NCBI GenBank assembly: GCA_014656015.1
Contig: BNBP01000012.1
Span: 62,001-126,000 of the forward strand
Length of the DNA stretch: 64,000 bases
Reading direction: 5' to 3'
From: Streptomyces griseoaurantiacus
GTDB taxonomy: Bacteria > Actinomycetota > Actinomycetes > Streptomycetales > Streptomycetaceae
Shown: positions 37,311 to 45,749 of the stretch, one piece after another
How the letters are laid out: each line of letters starts with the position of its first letter
Position numbering within the stretch: the stretch's first letter is position 1
Program-made: the position numbers and the translations under genes
Notes under the pieces: generated by a model
The model's database searches: none
Told to the model about the DNA's origin: nothing
Seen by the model: only the letters and a program-made list of their open reading frames with translations

Positions 37311-37555
37311 CCCCGAGACCTCCTTCACCCCACGCCACGGAGTGGATGCCCCACCGCAATGGGCCGGAAACCGACCGGCCGACGTGCGACGGGTCACTCT
37401 TCGTGGCCGCACACGGACCGAACGCGCCGGAGCACTCCCCGTGAGAGAGGGGGCGCTCGCCGCGCGGGGCCAGGGGTACCGGACGCGGCCGGAAGCCGTC
37501 CCCGCCCGGGCCTTCCGGCTCCCGCCCAGGTCACCGGGGTCCGTCGGGGCCGGGA

Positions 37556-38377
37556 TCAGCGGCCCAGCAGCTCCCGCACGGCCCGCGGCCGGTTGGTGAT
37601 GATGGCGTCGACGCCCAGGTCGACACAGCGGTGGACGTCCTCGGCGGTGTTCACGGTCCACACGTGCACCTGGTGCCCGGCCTCCTTGAGGCGCCGGACG
37701 GCCGCCGGGTGATTGCGCACGATCCTGATCGAGGGGCCCGCGATCCGGACCCCCTCGGGCAGCCGCCCGTCCCGCATCCGGGGCGTCACGAACTGGGTGA
37801 GGAAGACCGTCGGAAGCGTCGGGGAGGCGGCCCGCACCCGGTGCAGGGACCGCGCCGAGAAGCTCATGACGCGTACCGCGGACTCCTCGGGCGAGACGGG
37901 CGCGTCCAGACCGAACCGCTTCAGCAGGAGCAGCAGCCGCTCCTCGACCTGCCCGGCCCAGCGGGTCGGGTGCTTGGTCTCCACGGCGAGCTCCACCCGG
38001 CGGCCGGCGTCCGCGACCAGTTCGAGGAGCCGCTCCAGGGTGAGGACGGAGGTGTCCCCCCGGTCCTCGGGCCGGTGCTCCCAGTCGGGCGCCTCGTCGG
38101 GCGCCTCGTCGTGGTGGTGCCAGGAGCCGAAGTCCAGGGCGGCCAGCTCGGCGAGCTCCAGGGCGGAGACGGCACCGCGCCCGTTGGACGTACGGTTGAC
38201 GCGGCGGTCGTGGACGCAGACGAGATGGCCGTCGGCGGTCAGCCGTACGTCGCACTCGAGGGCGTCGGCTCCGTCCTCGATCGCTTTGCGGTAGGCCGCG
38301 AGAGTGTGTTCCGGTGCCTCCTCGGAGGCTCCGCGGTGGGCGACGACCTGGATCGGATGCTGGCGTGCGTGGGTCAC
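37556..38377 (-). CDS. Glycerophosphodiester phosphodiesterase
   Basis: A 273-residue cytoplasmic GDPD enzyme hydrolysing glycerophosphodiesters to glycerol 3-phosphate and an alcohol. Active-site marks: VVAHRGASEEAPEHTLAAY (His-Arg and Glu), ALECDVRLTADGHLVCVHD (Glu, Asp, His), ELAVETKH, and VWTVNTAEDVHRCVDLGVDAIITNRP at the C-terminus. No signal peptide. It starts with GTG at 38377. Confidence 0.92.
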   Translation of the reverse strand: MTHARQHPIQVVAHRGASEEAPEHTLAAYRKAIEDGADALECDVRLTADGHLVCVHDRRVNRTSNGRGAVSALELAELAALDFGSWHHHDEAPDEAPDWEHRPEDRGDTSVLTLERLLELVADAGRRVELAVETKHPTRWAGQVEERLLLLLKRFGLDAPVSPEESAVRVMSFSARSLHRVRAASPTLPTVFLTQFVTPRMRDGRLPEGVRIAGPSIRIVRNHPAAVRRLKEAGHQVHVWTVNTAEDVHRCVDLGVDAIITNRPRAVRELLGR

Positions 38378-38713
38378 CGCGTCATGGTGCCACCGGTGCG
38401 GGGTAGGCGGGGGACCGTGCGGCCCACGCGGACGGTGCGTGACCGGAGCGCGGAAGTGCGCGCGGCGGAGTGCGTGGCGGAACGCGCGGACGTCACGGGG
38501 CCGGGAGTCCGTTTGGTCACACTGGTCTTATATAAGGTTTGGTCGTGGGCGAGACCCACAGGGACCGCTTATGGTGCCCTGACGGTCCATGGGAAAAGCT
38601 GACGGCATACACGAGCACATGCACAGCTGCATCGCGCCGGACCGTTCGGCGAGCGCGGGACGCGTGGCCGAAGTGCGACCGAGAACAACAGCCGTGGATC
38701 GAGGAGAGAAGCT
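38378..38713. promoter_or_regulatory. Divergent promoter region of the htrA-type gene
   Basis: 336 bp between the diesterase gene and the protease gene. An AT-rich block (CTTATATAAGG, 38527-38537) stands out in otherwise GC-rich DNA and may be a -10 region. A small hairpin GTGGG/CCCAC follows. No gene is seen. Confidence 0.4.
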
Positions 38714-40234
38714 GTGAGCACCGAGAACGAGGGCACCACGGTACCCCCGGCCCCGTCAGCACCTCCCGTGCCGGTGGACGCTCCCGCAGCCTCCGGTCCG
38801 GGCACCCCGCCCGGGCCGACGCCTTCCGCTCCGGGCCCCGGGGAACCCTCGCAGGCTCCCGGACAGCCGGCCGCCGCGCCCGACCGCCCCGCCGACCCCT
38901 ACGGGCAGGCACCCGCGACTCCCGGGCCGCAGTACTTCGGTGAGCAGCCGCGGCCCCAGGGACCGGCCTACGGGAACCCCGACCAGCCCACCACCACGTC
39001 CCCGGTCGACGCCGGCTGGCCGCCCCCGCCCCCCGGCACGCCGGGACACGGCGGCGACGGAGGCCAGGGCGGCGGCTGGGGCTCCGGCTACCAGTCGGCG
39101 CCGAAGCCGAAGTCCGGCCGCGGTGGCCTGGTCGCCGCGGTTCTCGTCGCCGCGCTGGTCGCGGGCGGGCTCGGCGGCGGCCTCGGCTACACGCTCGCCA
39201 AGGACAACGACTCCTCCGGCTCCACCACCGTCTCGGCCTCGCAGAGCGGCGGCGACGTCAAGCGCGCCGCCGGCTCGGTGGCCGGGGTGGCCGCCCGCGC
39301 GCTGCCCAGCACGGTCACCATCGAGGCCGAGGGCAGCAACGGCGAGGGCGGCACCGGTACGGGCTTCGTCTTCGACAAGGAAGGCCACATCGTCACCAAC
39401 AACCACGTGGTGGCGGAGGCGGTCGAGGGCGGCAAGCTGTCGGCGACCTTCCCCGACGGCAAGAAGTACGAGGCCGAGGTCGTCGGCCACGCGCAGGGTT
39501 ACGACGTCGCCGTCATCAAGCTCAAGAACGCCCCGTCCAACCTCAGGCCGCTCGCGCTGGGCGACTCCGACAAGGTCGCGATCGGCGACTCGACCATCGC
39601 CATCGGCGCGCCCTTCGGCCTGTCGAACACGGTGACGACGGGCATCATCAGCGCCAAGAACCGCCCGGTGGCCTCGAGCGACGGCCAGTCGGGCAGCAGC
39701 ACCTCGTACATGAGCGCGCTGCAGACGGACGCGTCGATCAACCCGGGCAACTCCGGCGGCCCGCTGCTGGACGCGCAGGGCGCGGTCATCGGCATCAACT
39801 CCGCGATCCAGTCCTCGAGCAACGGCGGTCTGGGCGGCGGCTCGGGCCAGGCCGGCTCGATCGGCCTCGGCTTCGCCATCCCCATCAACCAGGCGAAGTA
39901 CGTCGCCCAGGAGCTGATCAGGACCGGCAAGCCGGTCTACCCGGTGATCGGCGCCTCGGTCTCCCTGGAGGACGGCACGGGCGGCGCGAAGATCACCGCC
40001 CAGGGCGTCAACGGCTCGGACGCGGTCACCTCGGGAGGCCCGGCGGACAAGGCGGGCCTCAAGTCCGGCGACGTCATCACCAAGCTCGACGACCGGGTGA
40101 TCGACAGCGGCCCCACCCTGATCGGCGAGATCTGGACCCACCGCCCCGGCGACAAGGTCGACCTGACCTACAAGCGCGACGGCAAGACCCACACGGTCGA
40201 CCTCACCCTGGGCAAGCGGGTCGGCGACAGCTGA
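38714..40234 (+). CDS. htrA: HtrA/DegP-type membrane-anchored serine protease
   Basis: A 506-residue protein. A Pro/Gly-rich cytoplasmic region (about 1-135) leads to one membrane helix (about 138-160), a trypsin-like domain with catalytic His in TNNHVV (about 230), Asp in YDVAVIKL (about 262) and Ser in NPGNSGGPLL (about 344), and one C-terminal PDZ domain (GGPADKAGLKSGDVITKLDD). It degrades or refolds damaged extracytoplasmic proteins. The GTG start has GAGGAGAG upstream. It is immediately upstream of tRNA-Ser and the mobile element. Confidence 0.94.
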   Translation: MSTENEGTTVPPAPSAPPVPVDAPAASGPGTPPGPTPSAPGPGEPSQAPGQPAAAPDRPADPYGQAPATPGPQYFGEQPRPQGPAYGNPDQPTTTSPVDAGWPPPPPGTPGHGGDGGQGGGWGSGYQSAPKPKSGRGGLVAAVLVAALVAGGLGGGLGYTLAKDNDSSGSTTVSASQSGGDVKRAAGSVAGVAARALPSTVTIEAEGSNGEGGTGTGFVFDKEGHIVTNNHVVAEAVEGGKLSATFPDGKKYEAEVVGHAQGYDVAVIKLKNAPSNLRPLALGDSDKVAIGDSTIAIGAPFGLSNTVTTGIISAKNRPVASSDGQSGSSTSYMSALQTDASINPGNSGGPLLDAQGAVIGINSAIQSSSNGGLGGGSGQAGSIGLGFAIPINQAKYVAQELIRTGKPVYPVIGASVSLEDGTGGAKITAQGVNGSDAVTSGGPADKAGLKSGDVITKLDDRVIDSGPTLIGEIWTHRPGDKVDLTYKRDGKTHTVDLTLGKRVGDS

Positions 40235-40319
40235 CCCCGCCCCCGCCCACGGCACCCGGACGCGCCCGAGGGCGGGCCGGTAACCTGTACCCGCGCTGTC
40301 GCCCTCGCGGCAGCGCGGA

Positions 40320-40406
40320 GGAGGCGTGCCCGAGCGGCCGAAGGGAACGGTCTTGAAAACCGTCGTCGTGGCAACACGACCGTGGGTTCAAATCCCACCG
40401 CCTCCG
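40320..40406 (+). tRNA. tRNA-Ser(UGA)
   Basis: An 87-nt class II tRNA. The 7-bp acceptor is GGAGGCG/CGCCTCC with discriminator G. Anticodon stem ACGGT/ACCGT has loop CTTGAAA (anticodon TGA at 40354-40356). A long variable arm (GTCGTGGCAACACGAC) and a T arm GTGGG-TTCAAAT-CCCAC follow. CCA is not encoded. It decodes UCA. Its 3' part from 40348 is the attachment site of the integrated element and is preserved intact. Confidence 0.97.
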
Positions 40407-40409
40407 CGC
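40348..40409 (+). repeat. attL: 62-bp core shared with attR
   Basis: Identical over 62 bp to 54303-54364, from the anticodon stem of tRNA-Ser to three bases past its 3' end. The flanking base differs at both ends (A/C before, A/G after), which sets the limits exactly. Confidence 0.96.
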
Positions 40410-40432
40410 AGGTCGTAGACGTTGCAGGTCAG

Positions 40433-40463
40433 AAGGGGTGTCCCGAGTATCGGGGCACCCCTT
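40433..40463 (-). terminator. Hairpin downstream of the integrase gene
   Basis: A 14-bp stem (AAGGGGTGTCCCGA against TCGGGGCACCCCTT, one wobble) with a 3-nt loop, 79 bp past the int stop. It also insulates the tRNA side. Confidence 0.75.
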
Positions 40464-40541
40464 CGGCGTGCAGACTGTCTCACCCTGATTCGCCGGTATC
40501 CCAGCTCTGACCAGTGCGTGCGGCCAACCTGCGGCCAGGAA

Positions 40542-41918
40542 TCACGGCCCCTTCGCGCCGTCCTCCTGCTCGGCCAACCCCTGCTCGATCAGGGCGTTCA
40601 TCCTGTCCTCTTCGCCGTCCAGAACCTTGGCGTAGTACCGCTGGAGTACGGCCACGCTCTGCCCCGCCCGGCGGGCCGTCTCGGCAAGGCTCACCCCGGA
40701 GCGAAGCCAGAACGACACGCACGCGTGCCGCAGGTCGTACGGGATGGCGGCCAACGGAGAGGCCACCTGCGCGGGCGTGAGCGCTCTCCTGCGCGCTTCC
40801 TTCCACACGGCGCCGTACTCCTGCGAGCGGACCGGGCCACCTCGTACGGCGGTGAAGAACCGTCCCTCGGACGTCGTCCCGAACGCTTCAAGGTGGTCCC
40901 GCAGGATCGTGACCAGAACGGGCGGGATCGGCACCGGACGGACCGCGCGGCGGGCCCGGTGCTTCAACTGCCGCTCCTCGTACGGCTTGCCGTCGTCGGT
41001 CCATGCAGATCCCACCTGCGGCCGTGCGCCGGCGAGCATGAGCCGCCCCCAGCCTTCGGCCGGGAGGTCGCACTGTTCGGCGCTGAGCATCGAGACCTCT
41101 TCGGGCCGCATGGCCGCGTAGTAGATGCACGCGAAGAACGCGACCAGGTGGGCGCCACGGGGGCCCTGGGCCCGGACAGCGTCCAGCAGGGCCCGCGCCT
41201 GTGCGGGTGTGGCCACACTGCGCGCGTCCAGTTCCTCCACTGCTTTGGGCGTCTCCCAGTGCACGCGGTGCAGGGGGTTGGCGGGCAGCAGCTCGTGTTC
41301 GACGGCCAGGCGCAGGCAGTTGCTCAGCACCGCGCGACGGCGCCGGAAGGTGTTGGCGGCGGCCGGTTTGCCGTCCTGCCGCTTGGCCAGGTGTTCCAGC
41401 ACCGTGCGCATGCGCTTGGCGCTGTCCAGGTCGACGACGGCCGGCGCGTGGCGTTCGACCCACGCCAGGGCATTGGCCTCCGCTTCCGGCGGTTCCTGGC
41501 CGTGCCGCCCCGCATTGAACGCCCACTGGTAGAGAGCGCGGCGCAAGAGATCATCGGCCGGGCGGCCCTTGCCGGTCGGGCAGAGAGCCATCGTGGCGAT
41601 GGCCAGGCTCTCCGCGATGCTCGCGCGGTGCTTCGCTGCCGCCGTGGGCCACTTCCGGGCGGCGTGCGCGCGGGCATGGCTGTACCAACTCGTACGGTTC
41701 CGCTCGCGCACCTCGGAGACGGGGAGTCCCGTCTCCGTGTCGAACGGCTCGCCCTTGCGCGTCGCGGTCAGCAGCTCCGCGCGGCGCGCGTCCGCGAGCG
41801 TCTTGGTGGCGAACTTCTCCTGAAACTCCGCGCCGTCGACCAGCCAGCGCAGTTGGTACGGCGCGCTCTTGCTCGAACGCTTCCGTACGCTCCAAAGGCG
41901 CACGTCATAGCTGTGCAT
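40542..41918 (-). CDS. int: Tyrosine-type site-specific integrase
   Basis: A 458-residue tyrosine recombinase. The catalytic domain has Arg in AAMRPEEVSML (about 270), HxxR in YDLRHACVSFWL (about 395) and the nucleophile Tyr in LQRYYAKVLDG (about 427). The SAM-like core-binding domain precedes it, and the N-terminal arm-binding region is about 60 residues. It recombines the 62-bp core in tRNA-Ser. GAAGGAG lies 5 bp before the ATG, directly after a strong hairpin. Confidence 0.96.
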   Translation of the reverse strand: MHSYDVRLWSVRKRSSKSAPYQLRWLVDGAEFQEKFATKTLADARRAELLTATRKGEPFDTETGLPVSEVRERNRTSWYSHARAHAARKWPTAAAKHRASIAESLAIATMALCPTGKGRPADDLLRRALYQWAFNAGRHGQEPPEAEANALAWVERHAPAVVDLDSAKRMRTVLEHLAKRQDGKPAAANTFRRRRAVLSNCLRLAVEHELLPANPLHRVHWETPKAVEELDARSVATPAQARALLDAVRAQGPRGAHLVAFFACIYYAAMRPEEVSMLSAEQCDLPAEGWGRLMLAGARPQVGSAWTDDGKPYEERQLKHRARRAVRPVPIPPVLVTILRDHLEAFGTTSEGRFFTAVRGGPVRSQEYGAVWKEARRRALTPAQVASPLAAIPYDLRHACVSFWLRSGVSLAETARRAGQSVAVLQRYYAKVLDGEEDRMNALIEQGLAEQEDGAKGP

Positions 41919-41933
41919 TGCACTCCTTCATAA

Positions 41934-41967
41934 GAAGGGACCCCCGCCGTTCGGCGGGGGTCCCTTC
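41934..41967 (-). terminator. Strong hairpin between xis and int
   Basis: A perfect 16-bp stem (GAAGGGACCCCCGCCG and complement) around a TT/CGTTCG tip. It begins 15 bp past the xis stop and ends 16 bp before the int start. It may terminate xis transcription or act as an attenuator in the int leader. Confidence 0.75.
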
Positions 41968-41981
41968 GGGGCGGTGACGAC

Positions 41982-42170
41982 TCAGACGGCGGGCATCTCG
42001 TGCTTGGACCACCACGCGTCAAGGTCGCTGCGGCGGCAACGGATCTGCCCGTTAGGGAGCTTGATGAGCTTGGGTGCCTTGCCGCGGGCGCGCATGCGGT
42101 AGAAGGCGGCGCGGCTCATCTCGATCTCTTCGAGGACTTCGGGGAGCTTGAGCATCTTGGAGGTGGCCAA
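41982..42170 (-). CDS. xis: Excisionase (MerR-like winged helix)
   Basis: A 62-residue basic DNA-binding protein: MLKLPEVLEEIEMSRAAFYRMR is the helix-turn-helix, followed by the wing (LIKLPNGQIRCRRSDLDAWW). This is the form of AICE excisionases, which bend the att arm sites and direct integrase to excision. It lies upstream of int in the same direction, separated by a terminator-like hairpin. Confidence 0.9.
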   Translation of the reverse strand: MATSKMLKLPEVLEEIEMSRAAFYRMRARGKAPKLIKLPNGQIRCRRSDLDAWWSKHEMPAV

Positions 42171-42257
42171 GGCAAGGACTCCTAATCAGGGTTCGGCGAG
42201 GAGGGGGCGGACTTCCGGGGTGCGGGGCGCCCGCGTGTGTCCGAGGTGCGGATTTCT

Positions 42258-42464
42258 GCGTCACCCGCGTCATCTGCGTCATTCGCTGCGTTGACCTGCG
42301 GTTTTGTGGTGACGCAGCGGGGTGGGGGTGTGTCATCGGTGACGCGGGTGTCCGTCATTGGGTGACGCGGGTGACGCGGGGTGACACAGGTTTCGGGGGT
42401 CTGCGTCACCCGTCTTCCGGCAGGTCAGCGCCGGTTTTCGGGGTGTGGGTGACGCAGGTGACGC
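42258..42464. repeat. GGTGACGC octamer repeat cluster (origin or transfer-site candidate)
   Basis: GGTGACGC occurs exactly at 42308, 42338, 42361, 42370, 42448 and 42457 on the plus strand, and as GCGTCACC at 42258 and 42403. Variants lie at 42267, 42276 and 42380. Adjacent pairs are 9 bp apart. The region lies between the replication ATPase and xis. Iterons for replication initiation and the 8-bp TraB recognition sequences of Streptomyces plasmids are both arranged like this. A 75-codon frame across it is not convincing. Confidence 0.8.
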
Positions 42465-42580
42465 AGCGTCTTCCTACTTAGGACGAGGGGGGGTGGTGTC
42501 TGTTGTGGTGCGCGGCTTGGAGCGTGAAGAGCGAGCCGCTTCGCGGCGCGTCTGTTGCAGGGCGGCGGTGCCGCCGAACA

Positions 42581-42616
42581 GCAAGAGGAGCACGCGCCGG
42601 CGGGTGCTCCTCTTGC
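42581..42616 (-). terminator. Hairpin after the replication ATPase gene
   Basis: A perfect 13-bp stem (GCAAGAGGAGCAC and complement) with a 10-nt loop, 31 bp past the stop. It closes the replication transcript before the octamer repeats. Confidence 0.72.
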
Positions 42617-42646
42617 TCGTCCCTGGCGGTCCGGAGCGCCGGGCGG

Positions 42647-44124
42647 TCAGAAGGCCGCTTCCTGCTCTGACGGCGGCGGGGCGGCGGGGCGGGTGATCTC
42701 GATGTAGCGGGACGTTTTCGTGCGTCCCCAGTCGATGAGGACGCCCCGCGCTGCGAGGGTGGGCTGCAGCCGCTTGAGACGGTCCGAGAGCACCTTCCCG
42801 GTCGTCGGCCACCCTTTGGCAGGGGGCGGCATTCCTCGCCGCTGTAGAGGCCCGTGAGGGCGTGCAGCCATTCAGCCGACGTCATCCGCTGCTCCGTGCC
42901 CGGTTCGATGGCGCCGGCGGCGTGCTTGAGGACGGTCTGTGCCAACAGGTCGCCCTCGATGACGTCGTCGTTGAGGTCGTCCAGGCTCGCCCGGTAGGCG
43001 GCCAGCGCCCCCAGCCCGGTGGCGGCGTCGAGCTGCGCGCACAGGTGCGCGAAGTCCGCCATCCGCAGATCCGTCGGGATGTCCGCCTGTGCTGCCCGCA
43101 CCTGAACGGTGAGGTCCAGGAGCGAGCCGAGGATGACGGGCAGCACCTGGTCGAAGTCGGACCATAGCTCCGCCTCCGTGCGCCGCACCCGGGGCCGCTC
43201 CAGCCGTAGGGGCAGGAGTCGTTCGGCGAGGTCGGGGCGGATGACGCCGACGTCGATACCGGTCAGGAGCAGGGGGCGGCGGTAGCCGATGCGGAAGACG
43301 TCCCCGTCGGTGAACAGCGCCCGCTTGACGTTCTCCGCTCCCGTCACGATGCAGCACATGGCGTCGGACAGTTCCGGGGTCATGTGGGAGAGGTTGTCGA
43401 GCGCGGTGACCCATCCGGCGGCCACGGCCGTGATCAGGTTCTCCTCGTCCTTCGGGGCGCGGCGCAGGTCGCCGGTCATGCCCTCGATGATCCGCACCAG
43501 CATCCGCCCGCCCGTCGACTTCCCCGCGCCCTGCGGGCCGGTGAGGAACGGGGCGGGAACGGGCACGTTCGGGGCGAGGCAGCCGATGAGCCAAGCGATG
43601 GCCAGGCACTCGGTTTCGGCGGTGGCGAAGTTGCACAGCCGCATCAAAAGATCGATGCCCTTGCCGTCGGTGTCTTTGACCGGCAGGGGCAGTTCCCCGG
43701 TGAGCTGGGTGCGCCGCCAGCACACTTCCCGCGGGTCGGGGACGGCGATGTCCCAGCCGGTGGGGTGGATGCGCACGGACTGTCCGTCGGCGCGTCCGAG
43801 GTCGAGCCAGGTGGCGCCGTCGAATCCGGGGGCGACGCGGATGTGCACGGGCTGGACGTCCTCGGTCAGCGCCAAGGCTTCGATCAGGTCGAGTGCTTCC
43901 TTCATGGCGGTGCCGTTGAAGACGCCGACGCCGTCGCGGAACAGCCCGACCATAAGTTCCTGGCGGTGGCTTCCGGTGGTGCCCTGGGAGCGGATCGGGC
44001 GGGCCACGGGGTGGCCGTTGCGCTGCGCGTAGACGGTGCCGTCAGCGGTGCGGAAGTAGCGGAAGTGGGATTGGGCGTAATCGGTGATGATCTCGCGGGC
44101 CGGGGTCTTGTCGTCCTCGGACAT
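42647..44124 (-). pseudogene. Replication-associated ATPase/helicase-like gene with an apparent 1-bp frameshift
   Basis: Residues from the ATG at 44124 give a P-loop ATPase: FLTGPQGAGKST (Walker A, about 195), ALDNLSHMTPELSDAMCCIVTGA, and YRRPLLLTGID with RLLPLRLERP. Such proteins partner the Prim-Pol in AICE replication. Near 42831-42834 the frame is lost after LTGLYSGEE. The next frame continues with MPPPAKGWPTTGKVLS and YIEITRP, a sensible winged-helix C-terminus, to a stop at 42647. Restoring one A in GAGGAATG would join them into 492 residues. It could also be a sequencing error or recoding. It follows the Prim-Pol stop by 2 bp. Confidence 0.82.
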
Positions 44125-44126
44125 GG

Positions 44127-44987
44127 TCACAGTCCCAACGTGGTGCGGGCGTTCGTCCACGCCTCCGTGCAGTGCCGGGCCCTCTCGCCCTTGGCCTGCG
44201 CGGCGGTGAACAACCGGTTGACGTGGGTGTCGGTGAGGCAGCCGCACCGGCCGTGCCGGGACAGCACCGCCAGGAACGTCCGGTACACCGTCGCGTGCAC
44301 GCCGCTGGACGCCTCCGTGATGCGCTGCTCGGCCATCGTGATGCCGCGTTCTAGGTAGGCGGGCGTGCGGTGCGGGCACTCCCCGCCGACCCGCGCGGGC
44401 AGGGCGACGGCCGGCGCCGGGCGGGCCGTGGGCGATTCCTTCACCGCCAGCGCGCGCACGGTGTCCGGCAGGGCGGTCAGGGGGCCGGTGCCGGGGCCGA
44501 GGTAGCGGGCGTAGGACATGGTCGACTTGAGGTCGACGCCGGGGCGCACGGCGTTGCGGGAGGTCATGGCACCTCGGTAGATCCAGTGCTCACCCCGCGT
44601 CGTCTCCACCGTCCGCGTGGCGGGCAGAGCCTCGCGGGCCCAGCCGACGGCCGCCGCGTCGTCCAGGTCGACGACGGTCAGCCCTGCGCCGCCGGGGTGG
44701 TAGCCGACGCACACCGCGCGCCGCCATGCTGTCGCCCACTTGGGCGAGGCGATGACGTTCGGGTCGGTGGTGGCGGCGGCCCACGCGTGGCAGACGCCGG
44801 GGCACCGGCACAGGCCGGGGGTCTTCATGTTCGGCCGGCCGCCGCACGCGTTGCCCGCGCACCCGTGGCAGTTGCCGAACGGCACCTTCCCGGCGCGCAG
44901 CGGCAGCACGGGCACCCCGGTGACGGCCAGCTCGAGTGCGGTTCGCAGCGTTTCGGGCACTCGCCGGATGAGGGTCGGTTGCGTCAT
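44127..44987 (-). CDS. Bifunctional DNA primase/polymerase (RepPP-type)
   Basis: A 286-residue Prim-Pol. A Cys/His cluster near residues 35-65 (CHGCAGNACGG, CRCPGVCH) resembles the zinc site of the family. The metal-binding acidic motif is VVDLDDA (about 102), and TTRGEHWIYRG gives the conserved His. PGVDLKSTMSYARYLGPG follows. It is the initiator/primase of AICE elements that do not use RepSA. The ATG at 44987 has GGAGG upstream. It is probably cotranslated with the ATPase gene. Confidence 0.9.
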   Translation of the reverse strand: MTQPTLIRRVPETLRTALELAVTGVPVLPLRAGKVPFGNCHGCAGNACGGRPNMKTPGLCRCPGVCHAWAAATTDPNVIASPKWATAWRRAVCVGYHPGGAGLTVVDLDDAAAVGWAREALPATRTVETTRGEHWIYRGAMTSRNAVRPGVDLKSTMSYARYLGPGTGPLTALPDTVRALAVKESPTARPAPAVALPARVGGECPHRTPAYLERGITMAEQRITEASSGVHATVYRTFLAVLSRHGRCGCLTDTHVNRLFTAAQAKGERARHCTEAWTNARTTLGL

Positions 44988-45027
44988 GCTGGGAGACCTC
45001 CACAGGTCAAGTGGTTGGCAGGTGGAC

Positions 45028-45070
45028 AAGAGCGGCCCCGCGGCTTTGGCGAGACGAGGGGGCCGCTCTT
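45028..45070 (-). terminator. Hairpin between the spd-like gene and Prim-Pol
   Basis: A perfect 12-bp stem (AAGAGCGGCCCC and complement) with a 19-nt loop. It is 7 bp past the membrane-protein stop and 41 bp before the Prim-Pol start. Confidence 0.65.
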
Positions 45071-45077
45071 GGCGTAG

Positions 45078-45542
45078 TCAGCCGTGGAAGTGGTTGCGCC
45101 GGAACACGGCCTTGCGGATGTTCACGGTCGTGCCGCCGCGATGGCCGCCGGTGCCGAGCACCTGCACGGCGATCCAGCCGCCGAAGATCACGGCGGCGAG
45201 GATGATGAGCTGGGTGATGAACGCGGTGAGTGCGGCGATGAACGACGTGAGCAGGAGCAGCCCGCCGCACACCGCGAGGAACCCGACGCCCCCGAGGGCG
45301 ACGTTCACCGCCGCCCGCGAGACGACCGGCTTCGCGGCGAGCGGTTCCGGCTGAGCCGGGGCCACGGCGTATCCGGTAACGATACGGCCGTCGGGCAGGA
45401 CGATGCTCGCGACCGCCGGAGCACTGTCCGGCTGCACCGGTACGAGGGGCGTCGGGACGGTGACGCCGGGCGGGTAGGGGGTGGGCTGGTGGACTTCGAC
45501 GGCCCGCTGTGCGGGCGTCTGCGGGGCGTGTTCGGGGTACAT
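45078..45542 (-). CDS. Small membrane protein of the transfer region (Spd-like)
   Basis: A 154-residue protein with a Pro-rich cytoplasmic head (residues 1-70) and two hydrophobic helices (about 82-102 and 105-125: GGVGFLAVCGGLLLLTSFIA, FITQLIILAAVIFGGWIAVQ), and a basic tail. Position between traB and the replication genes and its topology fit Spd proteins, which aid plasmid spread between hyphal compartments. The family assignment is inference. GGAAGGG precedes the ATG. Confidence 0.7.
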   Translation of the reverse strand: MYPEHAPQTPAQRAVEVHQPTPYPPGVTVPTPLVPVQPDSAPAVASIVLPDGRIVTGYAVAPAQPEPLAAKPVVSRAAVNVALGGVGFLAVCGGLLLLTSFIAALTAFITQLIILAAVIFGGWIAVQVLGTGGHRGGTTVNIRKAVFRRNHFHG

Positions 45543-45634
45543 GCGGAATCCCTTCCGGCACGTGGCCAGGGAGGCGGAGGCACCCCCCTTTGGGGGCGCT
45601 GTGAAGGGGTGTTCGGGGGGTGTGACCTGCGGGC

Positions 45635-45724
45635 CTCCCTGACTCCCTGAACGATCATTCGTGCAGGTCAGGGGGAGGGAGGCGGGTCAGGGAGGGGTTC
45701 AGGGAGTTCTCCCTGTCTCCCTGA
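45635..45724. repeat. TCAGGGAG octamer cluster next to traB (clt candidate)
   Basis: TCAGGGAG is at 45687 and 45699 (plus); its complement CTCCCTGA is at 45635, 45643 and 45717. Five exact copies occur in 90 bp, 26 bp past the traB stop. The conjugative locus clt of Streptomyces plasmids consists of octamers recognised by the C-terminal winged helix of TraB and often lies beside traB, so this is a good clt candidate. Confidence 0.72.
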
Positions 45725-45749
45725 CCCGCACTGGGTGCGCTCCCTGCTC

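Noticed and set aside
42182..42409. 75-codon frame between xis and the ATPase gene
   Set aside because: Its Thr/Asp/Pro-rich sequence is produced by the GGTGACGC repeats; no ribosome site or domain.
42258..42464. CRISPR array
   Set aside because: Repeats are 8 bp with 9-30 bp spacing in both orientations, unlike CRISPR repeats and spacers; no cas genes.
45583..45596. Rho-independent terminator upstream of the spd-like gene
   Set aside because: CCCCCC-TTT-GGGGG is short and lies inside a promoter/leader; kept only as part of the hairpin pattern.
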